Virus record (IMG/VR): IMGVR_UViG_3300042301_002924
Coordinates: 1 to 45,585 of that record
Direction: 5' to 3' (one strand)
Source of the DNA: a virus
DNA length: 45,585 nt
Each line of letters begins with the position of its first letter. Within the stretch, counting starts at the first letter, position 1. Both the position numbers and the translations under genes were made by a program. The notes under the pieces are model-generated. The model did no database searches. It saw nothing but the letters and a program-made list of their open reading frames with translations, and was not told the DNA's origin. Of this stretch, positions 37,694 through 45,585 are shown one piece after another.

Positions 37694-40600
37694 ATGTCCT
37701 ACACAAGTTCAAATCTTTATGCTTCAAGAGTTTATGCAGAGCATCCAGTGGCTTTGTGGGCTATGGATGAACCAAATTACTTTGTTTCTTTAATTTCAGA
37801 AGCAGAAAAAGAGATAACAGAGTCTAATTGGAACTTTGACAATGCTATTAGAAACGCATCTGCAACATTCACAATATCTGGATATCCATTTGATGATTTA
37901 GATGTAAATAAGTTATATCTTGCAACAGCTTCTGCAACAACGATAGAATTTACAGTATCTCTATCATCTGCTATATCCTATACAGAGTTTGATCCAAATA
38001 AAGGCAGTGTTTGCTTATCTAATTATATATATATACCTGAGCAAACCTCTATTTTATATACTGACATAGGATTTGTTGTAGATGGACAAGAATCTTATAC
38101 AAGATATTCATTTCTAAAAACAAATAACTGGGAGAAAATTTCTCACACAGAGCCTACAGGTGGAGAAAATTTTTCTGCTTTTATAAGGGTTGTGTTTGAT
38201 CCAGATGTAGATGCTGAAGAGGTAAAATCATCTATTTATTTTAATGGAGTTTCTGTTGGACAGTGGTCTGAGCCCTATAATTCAATAAGCACTGGAATCT
38301 CTAGCGACTCTTTAGTTACATTGCCAAACGATATCAGTTCTTTAATAGATTTTTCTGAGCCAATAAGTTGTTCAATATTAGACCCTTATGGACTTAATGA
38401 TGCTTCTGACAATGGCTATGTTTTATCTACAAACAATTCTCTTTTTGCAAAACTTTCAGGAGTTCCAATGGTATACGGATCATCTGGAAATGTTAAATTA
38501 AATAAAGATGGAATTATTTTAACAGAAATTATTGATGGATCTTCTGTAGAGCCAGTAACTATTGATGGAGGATCTTCCTCTGCAGTATATTTAGAATACC
38601 TAGACGGAGGTGGATCTTTTGAATATTTGTATTTAACAGAGGACCAATATTATAACTTCCCGTCCCTCGTTTTTCCTGGAAAAGGATTTTTAAATCAGTA
38701 CGGATATAATAAAACACTTACAACAGAATTTTGGTTAAGGATTAATCCAGAAACAACTACAAGAAGAAGAATCTTTGGACCACTTTCATCAGAAGACGGA
38801 ATCTATGTTGATAGAGACTTTATTACTGTAAATGTTGGAAAGTATACTAAGTCCTACTTTATTGGAAAATGGTATAGACCTATGCTTATTCATTTTTGTC
38901 AAAGTCAGAATGAAATTTTCTTAATGATAAATGGAGAAAAGGTAATATCTATTGCAATTGAATCATTAGAAATTGGCACTTTCCCACCACAGAATGAAGA
39001 CTATTTAGGATTCTATACAAATCAATATATCTATCTTTTTGAAATGGATTCCTTTTCAATATTCCCATATATAGTTGCAGAGCAGGTTGCAAAAAAGAGA
39101 TATGTTTTTGGTCAAGGAGTTCAAGAGCAAGAAAATATAATTGCAGCAAAAAATGGAACACTTTCTTATGTAGACTTTCCATTTTCTGGATATAGCTCTA
39201 CAATTAAATATCCAGATAGAAGCAAATGGAATGATGGATTCTATAACAATCTTTTAGTTGGTGACAGCGGTATCACGCTTCCAGAATACAAATTGCCAGA
39301 AATTATATTTAACAATACTTCAACTTTGTCAGAATATCAAAAGTCTTTAATCACTTTAGGTTTTTATGAAGAGAATTATGCAATACAAAATGAAGGACAT
39401 CTTTACATTTCAATGGATCCAAATAATTATTATGCAACAAATGGATCCTATGGAACAATTTATTTTTCAAAAATAAATCAAACAAATTATCAAACAAGGT
39501 CTGTTCATTCAATACTTAAGTCTTCAAGTGATGTTTCAACCAAGCAATCTTTAATCTATATATCAAATAATTCTGACTCCAATGTTTTTGAAGTATCAAT
39601 AAACTCTGGAAGTATTCAGTATGTTTATAATGAGACTATGCTAGTTTCATTTCCAATTAGCATAAACTCTTTTTTTGCAGCTGGAATTGATTTTAATAAA
39701 ATTGAGCAAGCATATTCCTCAATTGTTGGATCATTCTTTTCAAAACCAGAAACTCTGTCTTTAAATTTTGCAGGAAATAATCAAGAGGTATTCCTTGGAA
39801 AAATATTTTCACTAACAATAAATAATGATTTCTTTACAGATAAAGATGGACCTATAATATTTAATTCATCTGGAGTAGCAATTAAAAACTTCAATGAAGA
39901 TCTTTATAAATATATTGGTTCTTATACATTGTTGCCAAAAACAACAAATACTTCAATAGCTTTAGATGTTGCAGCCTCAGGTTACTGGGAAGAGTCAATG
40001 CCGCTATCCTATTTTGGAAAATATATAACTCAAAACAATGGTGAATTAAAATATGACTTAGACCTATTACAATTTAATATTGATGTACCAAGCTCAATAT
40101 TTTCAAAGTATAATGCAACATCTTCAAACTATGAAGATTCTTTGTCAACAAAAGTTTATTTAACATTGCAAAATATCTCTGAGTTTGGCAAGGTAGTTTA
40201 TACCCAATTTACAAATATAGAAAACATTGGAATGAATAGAATTTTAGATTTAGAAGAAATCGTTTCCCCAGAAGATACAAAATATAGGATTAATGATGGA
40301 ACAGTTATCTATCCACCAAAAAATATAGCTGGATTTTCTAACTACTACATAACCTTTCATATTGAAATTTCTTCTAAGGGAGTAAATACAGAAAATGTAA
40401 AAATTAAAAATATGGGAATAGCTGCACTATCCTTTAATGAGGGTCAGTTTTATTCAATTAACACACCTGGTGCAGGAAAATTTTATCCAATAGTTAAAAA
40501 TGAAGATCAGTATGTTTATAAAAGAAATACTCCAATAGTAATTAATACTGAGTCTTCTCCATACTTATATTTAGCTGGAGATTCTGGAATAGAAGTTTTA

Positions 40601-41296
40601 CCAGATGTAGATGAGAATTTAATAAAAGGAGTCGCTATTCCAATAAATCAAACTTTAAAGAATAATCAAGAAGTTGTTGGATTACAAATGTTTTTAATGT
40701 ATAACGAGTCTAACCTCTTTACTGAAAGAAAAAAAATTGGTAAGATATTTAGTTCTGACAATTCTTATGACATAATTTTAGACCCTGAAAGTAATGGCAA
40801 AAGAGCCGTCTTCCGAATTTTTGATTCAAGTAATGGTACAGAGTTTGCTAATGCAAGATTCTTTTTAAATGGAAAAATTGTTAACAATATAATTATCGAA
40901 CCGCTATCCTGGAACTATATTGCCATATCTTTACAAGAAAACTCAATACCTTTAAATGGAATTCTTGGTGAGATTGAAATATATTCTGGAGTAAAGGTAG
41001 ATAATGTTGCAAGTTTTATGGAATTAAACCCTATTAAGCAGGATCTTATTGTTTATGATGAATGGAACCTTGTTGACGATCAACTTTGGAGCTACTGGTC
41101 TGGATCTGCAACGTGGACTCAAATTCTAGATGAGCAGTCCCTGGAAGTTACTGTTCTTTCTTTAGATGGAAAAGACATATTTAATACTTACGCTGGGCTT
41201 TCGTCTGGAATTGCTAACGACAGTAGCGTGATTGAAGTCACTCAGGACTCTATTGTAATACTAAATGACATTGCTTGGGATGAATATTTGGTTTAA
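37694..41296 (+). CDS. Large virion structural protein with LamG-like domain, 1200 aa
   Basis: The start SSNLYASRVYAEHPVALWAMDE resembles large actinophage and uncultured-phage virion proteins. About 335-450 reads as a concanavalin/LamG fold (LTTEFWLRINPETTTRRRIFG...KWYRPMLIHF...EIFLMINGEKV). More beta-sandwich segments follow, and a C-terminal WSYWSGSATWTQ. No coiled coil or membrane helix typical of tape-measure proteins. Its place directly before the head genes suggests a tail or neck-associated protein, but that is uncertain. Confidence 0.75.
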   Translation: MSYTSSNLYASRVYAEHPVALWAMDEPNYFVSLISEAEKEITESNWNFDNAIRNASATFTISGYPFDDLDVNKLYLATASATTIEFTVSLSSAISYTEFDPNKGSVCLSNYIYIPEQTSILYTDIGFVVDGQESYTRYSFLKTNNWEKISHTEPTGGENFSAFIRVVFDPDVDAEEVKSSIYFNGVSVGQWSEPYNSISTGISSDSLVTLPNDISSLIDFSEPISCSILDPYGLNDASDNGYVLSTNNSLFAKLSGVPMVYGSSGNVKLNKDGIILTEIIDGSSVEPVTIDGGSSSAVYLEYLDGGGSFEYLYLTEDQYYNFPSLVFPGKGFLNQYGYNKTLTTEFWLRINPETTTRRRIFGPLSSEDGIYVDRDFITVNVGKYTKSYFIGKWYRPMLIHFCQSQNEIFLMINGEKVISIAIESLEIGTFPPQNEDYLGFYTNQYIYLFEMDSFSIFPYIVAEQVAKKRYVFGQGVQEQENIIAAKNGTLSYVDFPFSGYSSTIKYPDRSKWNDGFYNNLLVGDSGITLPEYKLPEIIFNNTSTLSEYQKSLITLGFYEENYAIQNEGHLYISMDPNNYYATNGSYGTIYFSKINQTNYQTRSVHSILKSSSDVSTKQSLIYISNNSDSNVFEVSINSGSIQYVYNETMLVSFPISINSFFAAGIDFNKIEQAYSSIVGSFFSKPETLSLNFAGNNQEVFLGKIFSLTINNDFFTDKDGPIIFNSSGVAIKNFNEDLYKYIGSYTLLPKTTNTSIALDVAASGYWEESMPLSYFGKYITQNNGELKYDLDLLQFNIDVPSSIFSKYNATSSNYEDSLSTKVYLTLQNISEFGKVVYTQFTNIENIGMNRILDLEEIVSPEDTKYRINDGTVIYPPKNIAGFSNYYITFHIEISSKGVNTENVKIKNMGIAALSFNEGQFYSINTPGAGKFYPIVKNEDQYVYKRNTPIVINTESSPYLYLAGDSGIEVLPDVDENLIKGVAIPINQTLKNNQEVVGLQMFLMYNESNLFTERKKIGKIFSSDNSYDIILDPESNGKRAVFRIFDSSNGTEFANARFFLNGKIVNNIIIEPLSWNYIAISLQENSIPLNGILGEIEIYSGVKVDNVASFMELNPIKQDLIVYDEWNLVDDQLWSYWSGSATWTQILDEQSLEVTVLSLDGKDIFNTYAGLSSGIANDSSVIEVTQDSIVILNDIAWDEYLV

Positions 41297-41307
41297 ATCA
41301 TAATTTA

Positions 41308-41316
41308 TGGTACAAT
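41308..41316 (+). promoter_or_regulatory. Extended -10 (TGG-TACAAT) at a leaderless start
   Basis: Ends 6 nt before the ATG at 41323, no ribosome site. It opens the head gene cluster. Confidence 0.6.
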
Positions 41317-41322
41317 AATGTC

Positions 41323-41694
41323 ATGGATTATCTAGATGGATTGCAAAAATTGCCAAACAAGCCAAAAGTAAGGGTTGTAGAAAACGATGCTGAATACGGT
41401 ATATATGTTTGGAAAACAGAAACAGGAAAAATATTTGGAGACGGAGATGGAAGTTTTATGAATATTCCAGCCCGAAAATATGACATAACTGCTATTAATA
41501 GAATTACTCAGGCTGCAGCACACTATGGTGCTGGTCCAGGAGAAGCAAAGTTTATGGCAGGAGTTACAAGAATTACAGATGAAGAGTATTCTGTTCAGAT
41601 TGACAGAATGAAGCAGGGCTACATACCAAGTGAATTTGATACTGGTGCTTTTGCTGATGCTGCAAAGGGGTTGCAACAACATGGAGATGAATAA
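41323..41694 (+). CDS. Conserved protein upstream of the portal, 123 aa
   Basis: LPNKPKVRVVENDAEYGIYVWKTETGKIFGDGDGSFMNIPARKYD, then ITQAAAHYGAGPGEAKFMAGVTRITDEEYSVQIDRMKQGYIPSEFDTGA is a block I associate with actinophage genes just before the portal. Function unknown; possibly a head-assembly or connector protein. Overlaps the portal start by 14 nt. Leaderless start proposed. Confidence 0.75.
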   Translation: MDYLDGLQKLPNKPKVRVVENDAEYGIYVWKTETGKIFGDGDGSFMNIPARKYDITAINRITQAAAHYGAGPGEAKFMAGVTRITDEEYSVQIDRMKQGYIPSEFDTGAFADAAKGLQQHGDE

Positions 41695-43240
41695 TGAAGT
41701 CATTGCTAGAATTGATAATCTAGATAAGAATAAGCCATCTGCAAATAAAACAGATGACTTTATGACTGAGGCAGAACTTGTAAAAAGTTTTGACGGTATA
41801 GATGCAAACTTTAAACGTAGAATTACAAGAATGAATAAGGCTTATACTGGTCAAGATGGTGCAAAGTCTAAGCAGCTATTTCCAGAGCAAGACATAACTA
41901 CAGCCTATGGTCTTTTTGATGTTGTTTTACCACCTTATAATCTTGATGAGTTAGCATTCTTTTTTGATAATTCTTTTGCAAATCATGCTGCAATTAATGC
42001 AAAGGTTGCTAATACTGTTGGTCTTGGATATGGGTTTATAATGTCTGACATTGTTAAAGCAAGAATAGAAGAAATTGAAGACACAAATCAAAGAGTTAGA
42101 GCACAAAGAAAAGTTGAAAGAGCAAAGTCTGAACTTGCAAATTGGCTTGAGGAATTAAATGATGAAGATACTTTTACTCATGTTCTTGAAAAAGCAATGA
42201 CAGACTATGAGGCAACTGGAAATGGGTATATTGAAATTGGAAGAAAAAATACTGGAGAGATTGGATACATCGGTCATATTCCTGCAACAACAGTTCGTGT
42301 AAGACGTATGCGTGATGGCTATGTTCAAATTGTAAATCAAAGAGTAGTTTTCTTTAAAAATTTTCAAGATACAAAAACAGTAAATCCAGTAACCACAGAT
42401 TCACGACCAAATGAACTTATTCATATTAAAAAGTACAGTCCAAAAAATACTTACTATGGTGTACCAGATGTAGTTTCTGCAGCAACCTCTGTTGTTGGAG
42501 ATCAGCTTGCTGCAAGATATAATATTGATTATTTTGAAAATAAAGCTGTTCCAAGATATATTGTTACGCTAAAGGGTGCAAAGCTAAGTTCAGAGGCAGA
42601 AGATAAATTATTTAGATTCCTGCAATCTGGTCTTCGTGGACAAAATCATAGAACTCTTTACATTCCACTTCCTGGAGACGGTCCAGATAATAAAGTTGAA
42701 TTTAAAATGGAGCCAGTTGAAAATGGAATTCAAGAGGGATCATTTGATAAATATAGAACTTCAAATGTTCACGACATTCTTATGGCACATCAAGTTCCAA
42801 TTTCTAAAGTTGGTTCAGATCCTGGTAGTTCAATTGCATCTGCACTTGTTTCAGATAGAACATTTAAAGAACAGGTAGCAAGACCAGCCCAAAAGAATTT
42901 AGAGAAAACAATTAACAAGCTTATTAAAGAAAAGACAGACATTCTTTTATTAAAGTTTAATGAATTAACTTTGACTGATGAAAATACTCAAAGTCAAATT
43001 GATGAAAGATATCTAAGAGCACAAGTTGTTGTTCCAAATGATATCAGACCTAGACTTGGACTCCCAGTAGTTCCACAAGGAGACACTCCAGTAGTTATGA
43101 CCCCTCAACAACGTGCAGAGCAAAATGCTCAAATGGCTGGTACAAGACAAAGAGATCAACAAAGAACTGATCAAGCTTCAGATTCAACTGCAACCACAAC
43201 AGGAAGAAATCCTGGTGGCGAAGGAAGATCTGTAGTATAA
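41681..43240 (+). CDS. PBSX-type portal protein, 519 aa
   Basis: Forms the dodecameric ring through which DNA enters the head. AINAKVANTVGLGYGF, TDYEATGNGYIEIGRKNTGEIGYIGHIPATTVRVRR, IHIKKYSPKNTYYGVPDVVSAATSVVGDQLAARYNIDYFENKAVPRYIVTLKG and HDILMAHQVPISKVG are in the order of the PBSX/Phage_portal family. The C terminus is a disordered Q/T/R-rich tail. I choose the ATG at 41681, 9 nt after AAAGGGG; 41687 is possible. Confidence 0.9.
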   Translation: MEMNNEVIARIDNLDKNKPSANKTDDFMTEAELVKSFDGIDANFKRRITRMNKAYTGQDGAKSKQLFPEQDITTAYGLFDVVLPPYNLDELAFFFDNSFANHAAINAKVANTVGLGYGFIMSDIVKARIEEIEDTNQRVRAQRKVERAKSELANWLEELNDEDTFTHVLEKAMTDYEATGNGYIEIGRKNTGEIGYIGHIPATTVRVRRMRDGYVQIVNQRVVFFKNFQDTKTVNPVTTDSRPNELIHIKKYSPKNTYYGVPDVVSAATSVVGDQLAARYNIDYFENKAVPRYIVTLKGAKLSSEAEDKLFRFLQSGLRGQNHRTLYIPLPGDGPDNKVEFKMEPVENGIQEGSFDKYRTSNVHDILMAHQVPISKVGSDPGSSIASALVSDRTFKEQVARPAQKNLEKTINKLIKEKTDILLLKFNELTLTDENTQSQIDERYLRAQVVVPNDIRPRLGLPVVPQGDTPVVMTPQQRAEQNAQMAGTRQRDQQRTDQASDSTATTTGRNPGGEGRSVV

Positions 43241-43289
43241 TATAACAATATTATAAATATATAAAAAATACATATATAATAGGATTAAC

Positions 43290-44681
43290 ATGACTAATTT
43301 AAGCAAGGCTTATTGGACTTCAGATAACGATGATATAAAGTTATCTATGCCAATTGCTAAAGTGGATGTAGAACGTAGAATCGTTTCTGGATTTGCTACG
43401 CTTGATAACATTGACAAGCAAGCAGACATTGTTCCTACTGATGTTAGCATAAAAGCTTTTGAAAGATTTCGTGGCAATTTAAGAGAAATGCATCAAGCCA
43501 TTGCAGTTGGCAAAGTTATTAATTTTAGACAAGAAAAGTTTTTTGACAAATCTACAGATAAACTATATAATGGTGTTTATGTAGATGCATATATTTCCAA
43601 GGGTGCTCAAGACACTTGGGAAAAAGTTCTTGATGGAACTCTTTCAGGTTTTTCAATTGGCGGAGTAATCAAAGATTCAGAAAATAACTGGGATGAAAAT
43701 GTTGATCAAACAATTAGAGTTGTTAAGGATTATGAACTTCACGAACTATCTTTAGTAGATAATCCAGCAAATCAATTTGCAAATGTCGTGTCAATTCAGA
43801 AAGTTAACAAAGATGAACAAATAGATGGTATAATTACAAAAGCAGACTTTGAAAATGTCTACTGGTGTGAGACTGACGGCATTGTCAGACTTTCAGAAGT
43901 TGATGATTCAAGTTGCCCATCATGTGAAGTCAGTATGAAAAATATTGGTTTTGTTGAGACAAAGGATACAGAAAAAGCTATGACAGTTAAATCAATTTTA
44001 AACAAGTTTATTGGTTCTACAGACCTTGCTAAATCTGAAGATGTTTCCGAAACCCCAGAAACTTCAGGCGAAACGTCTGAAACAGCGATTGACAATAATG
44101 CGTCAATTGTAGAAAACAATATAGAGGAGGAGAACAACGTGTCAGAAGAAAATACAGTAGTAGAAGAGACCGTTGAAGAAGTTGCAACTGAAGAAGTTGT
44201 TGCTGAAGCTCCTGCCGAAGAAACCGTAGAAAAGTCAGTTGACGCAGTTGACGCTGTTGAGGAAACAGTAGTTAAGTCTGCTGATCCAGAAGAAGCACCT
44301 GCAGAAGATGCAGAAGAAGCTTCCGATGACGTTGAAGTTGAGAAGTCTGTTGCTGAAACAGATTCAGCTGATGCTGAGCTTGTAAAAGCTGTTGACGAAA
44401 TTAAGGTTTCAGTAACAGAGGCAGTGAGTGAACTTGTTTCAACAATTAAGTCACTAAATGAAGAGATTGCAGACCTTAAAAAGGGTCACGCCACAGTAGC
44501 AGAAGAAGTTGCTGGAGTAAGAGGCAGTCTTGAAGAGTTTGGAAAGCGTGTGGATGGTCTAGAAGACGATACCGCTGTCCGTAAGTCTGGCGATCTTGGC
44601 GGGATCGTTCAGGGCAATACAATAAGAAAAGGGTCTATGTGGGGTGGACGTTTCCTAAATTCCGCTGACCTATATCATTAA
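43290..44681 (+). CDS. Prohead protease fused to a scaffold-like tail, 463 aa
   Basis: The first 170 residues are an HK97-type (S78) protease: VDVERRIVSGFATLDNIDKQADIV, the catalytic His in NLREMHQA (H68), the Ser in LSGFSIGG (S122) and ELHELSLVDNPANQFA. About 190-220 carries a CETD...SSCPSC zinc-like insertion. From about 250 on it is highly acidic (repeated EE, VAEA, EKSVDAVD) and coiled, as expected of a scaffold that is cleaved and lost. AGGATT site with TATAAT upstream. Confidence 0.88.
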   Translation: MTNLSKAYWTSDNDDIKLSMPIAKVDVERRIVSGFATLDNIDKQADIVPTDVSIKAFERFRGNLREMHQAIAVGKVINFRQEKFFDKSTDKLYNGVYVDAYISKGAQDTWEKVLDGTLSGFSIGGVIKDSENNWDENVDQTIRVVKDYELHELSLVDNPANQFANVVSIQKVNKDEQIDGIITKADFENVYWCETDGIVRLSEVDDSSCPSCEVSMKNIGFVETKDTEKAMTVKSILNKFIGSTDLAKSEDVSETPETSGETSETAIDNNASIVENNIEEENNVSEENTVVEETVEEVATEEVVAEAPAEETVEKSVDAVDAVEETVVKSADPEEAPAEDAEEASDDVEVEKSVAETDSADAELVKAVDEIKVSVTEAVSELVSTIKSLNEEIADLKKGHATVAEEVAGVRGSLEEFGKRVDGLEDDTAVRKSGDLGGIVQGNTIRKGSMWGGRFLNSADLYH

Positions 44682-44704
44682 GAGAAACTGGAGGTGAAAT
44701 AAAA

Positions 44705-45585
44705 AATGACAGAAAATAATGAAATTTTAGAAAAAGCGGCTGCAGCTGGTACTATCGCATCTGGTGGTATTGGTGGAGTAAGTACTCCAGCAGCTGGAAT
44801 TCTTGACAATACTAACCCAGTTGGTGATCTAGTGTCTGATGGCGGTATTTTGCAGCCTGAACAGTCACGTCAGTTTATTGAGTATATCTTTGAACAGCAG
44901 GTTCTAGCCCAAGATGGTCGTAGAGTCACAATGAGAGCTAACACAACTGAACTTGAGAAGATGAATGTTGGAGAGCGTGTAATCCGTGCAGCAGCACAGG
45001 CAGACGCAACCTACACTAACGCTGATGTACAGTTTACAAAGGTTACTCTTACAACCAAGAAGATTCGTCTTGATTGGGAAGTTTCGACTGAAGCTCTTGA
45101 AGATAATATCGAAGGTGCTGGTCTGGAGGATCACTTGGTCCGTACAATGACCCGTGCGTTTGCTAACGATCTTGAAGATCTAGCCATCAATGGTACAGGA
45201 ACTGGTACAAACAACTTCCTGAACATCCTTGAAGGTTTCGTATCAATCGAAGCCGATGGTAATTCAGCAACTTATGGTACAGATATCGAAGACTTACAAG
45301 GACTTGTTCTTGCAATGCCTCGTAAGTACCGTGGTTCCCGTTCAAACATGAAGTTCTATGCAGACACTGAAACCGTTGCAGCAATTATCAACGGTCTAGG
45401 TTCTTCTGGTAACTTGAATTCAGAGCGTATCGTAGAGCGTGTTATCGATGGAGTTGCACCGTCAACTCTTGGTAGCCCAATTCAGTACCGTGTTCTAGGT
45501 CTTCCATTAGTTGAAGTTCCTTTGATGCCAGCTGGTTATGTATCACTTACATTCCCAGAAAACCGCATCTGGGGCTTCCAGAGAG
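44705..45585 (+). CDS. Major capsid protein (HK97 fold), partial, 293 codons seen
   Basis: Runs off the right edge. ILQPEQSRQFIEYIFEQQVL, VGERVIRAAAQADATYTNAD, KIRLDWEVSTEALEDNIEG and DLAINGTGTGTNNFLNILEGF fit phage major capsid proteins of the HK97 fold; NMKFYADTETVAAIINGLG and YRVLGLPLVEVPLMPAGYV follow as usual. A strong GGAGGTG lies 8 nt before the ATG. Arg is mostly CGT here and AGA elsewhere, fitting very high expression. Confidence 0.93.

Noticed and set aside
37694-41296. Tape-measure protein
   Set aside because: The length would fit, but the sequence is beta-rich with LamG-like parts and lacks long coiled coils, membrane segments and an upstream frameshifted chaperone pair.

Overview
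This is part of a tailed double-stranded DNA phage genome (Caudoviricetes). The HK97-type capsid set at the right end shows this: PBSX-type portal, prohead protease fused to a scaffold-like tail, and the start of the major capsid gene. The host is inferred to be an AT-rich actinobacterium, possibly a freshwater one. The evidence is a DUF7455-type zinc protein, common in Actinobacteria; early promoters built like the actinobacterial RecA-NDp (PafBC) promoter; and late genes that look leaderless. I see no integrase, repressor, terminase or DNA polymerase, so lifestyle is unknown.

Left arm (1-8.95 kb, minus strand): an early region of about 30 small, tightly packed genes in short operons. Starts and stops often overlap as TAATG or ATGA. 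Many products have 20-100 residues, and many carry CxxC zinc-ribbon motifs. Recognisable members are a DUF932 protein, an Api92/YubB-like ferredoxin-fold protein, and a tRNA-Asp with encoded CCA. Eleven near-identical minus-strand promoters (TGTCAGAC-N8-TANNNT with an extended -10) drive the units. Seven copies of a GGGGCGCAGCTTG element lie in the window, six in early spacers and one in the putative origin. Many of these genes are shorter than 60 codons and were found by reading the spacers.

Centre (8.95-10.4 kb): a divergent control region. About 150 bp holds DnaA-box-like sites inside an 11-bp inverted repeat, a probable origin. Rightward from it runs a three-gene plus-strand operon, whose promoter matches RecA-NDp exactly, ending in a good intrinsic terminator. 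Beyond that is an AT-rich segment with two operator-like promoters, a small membrane peptide and a promoter entering the late genes.

Right arm (10.4-45.6 kb, almost all plus strand): late genes in an unusual order. First come a sugar epimerase and a GT2 glycosyltransferase, then fibre genes (Mtd-like N terminus, collagen repeats, C1q-like tip, YLTQ repeats), and a protein with a 22-cysteine near-heptad array. An accessory cassette follows (23.4-30.3 kb): a duplicated gene pair, a GlcNAc-type glycosyltransferase, DUF6171, a methyltransferase-like protein with an altered catalytic motif, DUF6065, a PseB/CapD-like dehydratase, a 3'-phosphatase-like HAD protein and another glycosyltransferase-like protein. 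More fibre and FN3 proteins, a holin candidate, a GT4 glycosyltransferase, a B12-dependent ribonucleotide reductase, a 1200-residue LamG-like structural protein, and the portal, protease and capsid genes complete the window. Two minus-strand zinc-protein genes sit like morons in this arm. Several late genes have a TATAAT-type -10 ending only 6-9 nt before the ATG, suggesting leaderless mRNAs.

In short, the early block is driven by damage-type promoters and probably reprograms the host, the centre replicates the genome, and the right arm builds a virion whose fibres or host surface may be glycan-modified by phage enzymes.
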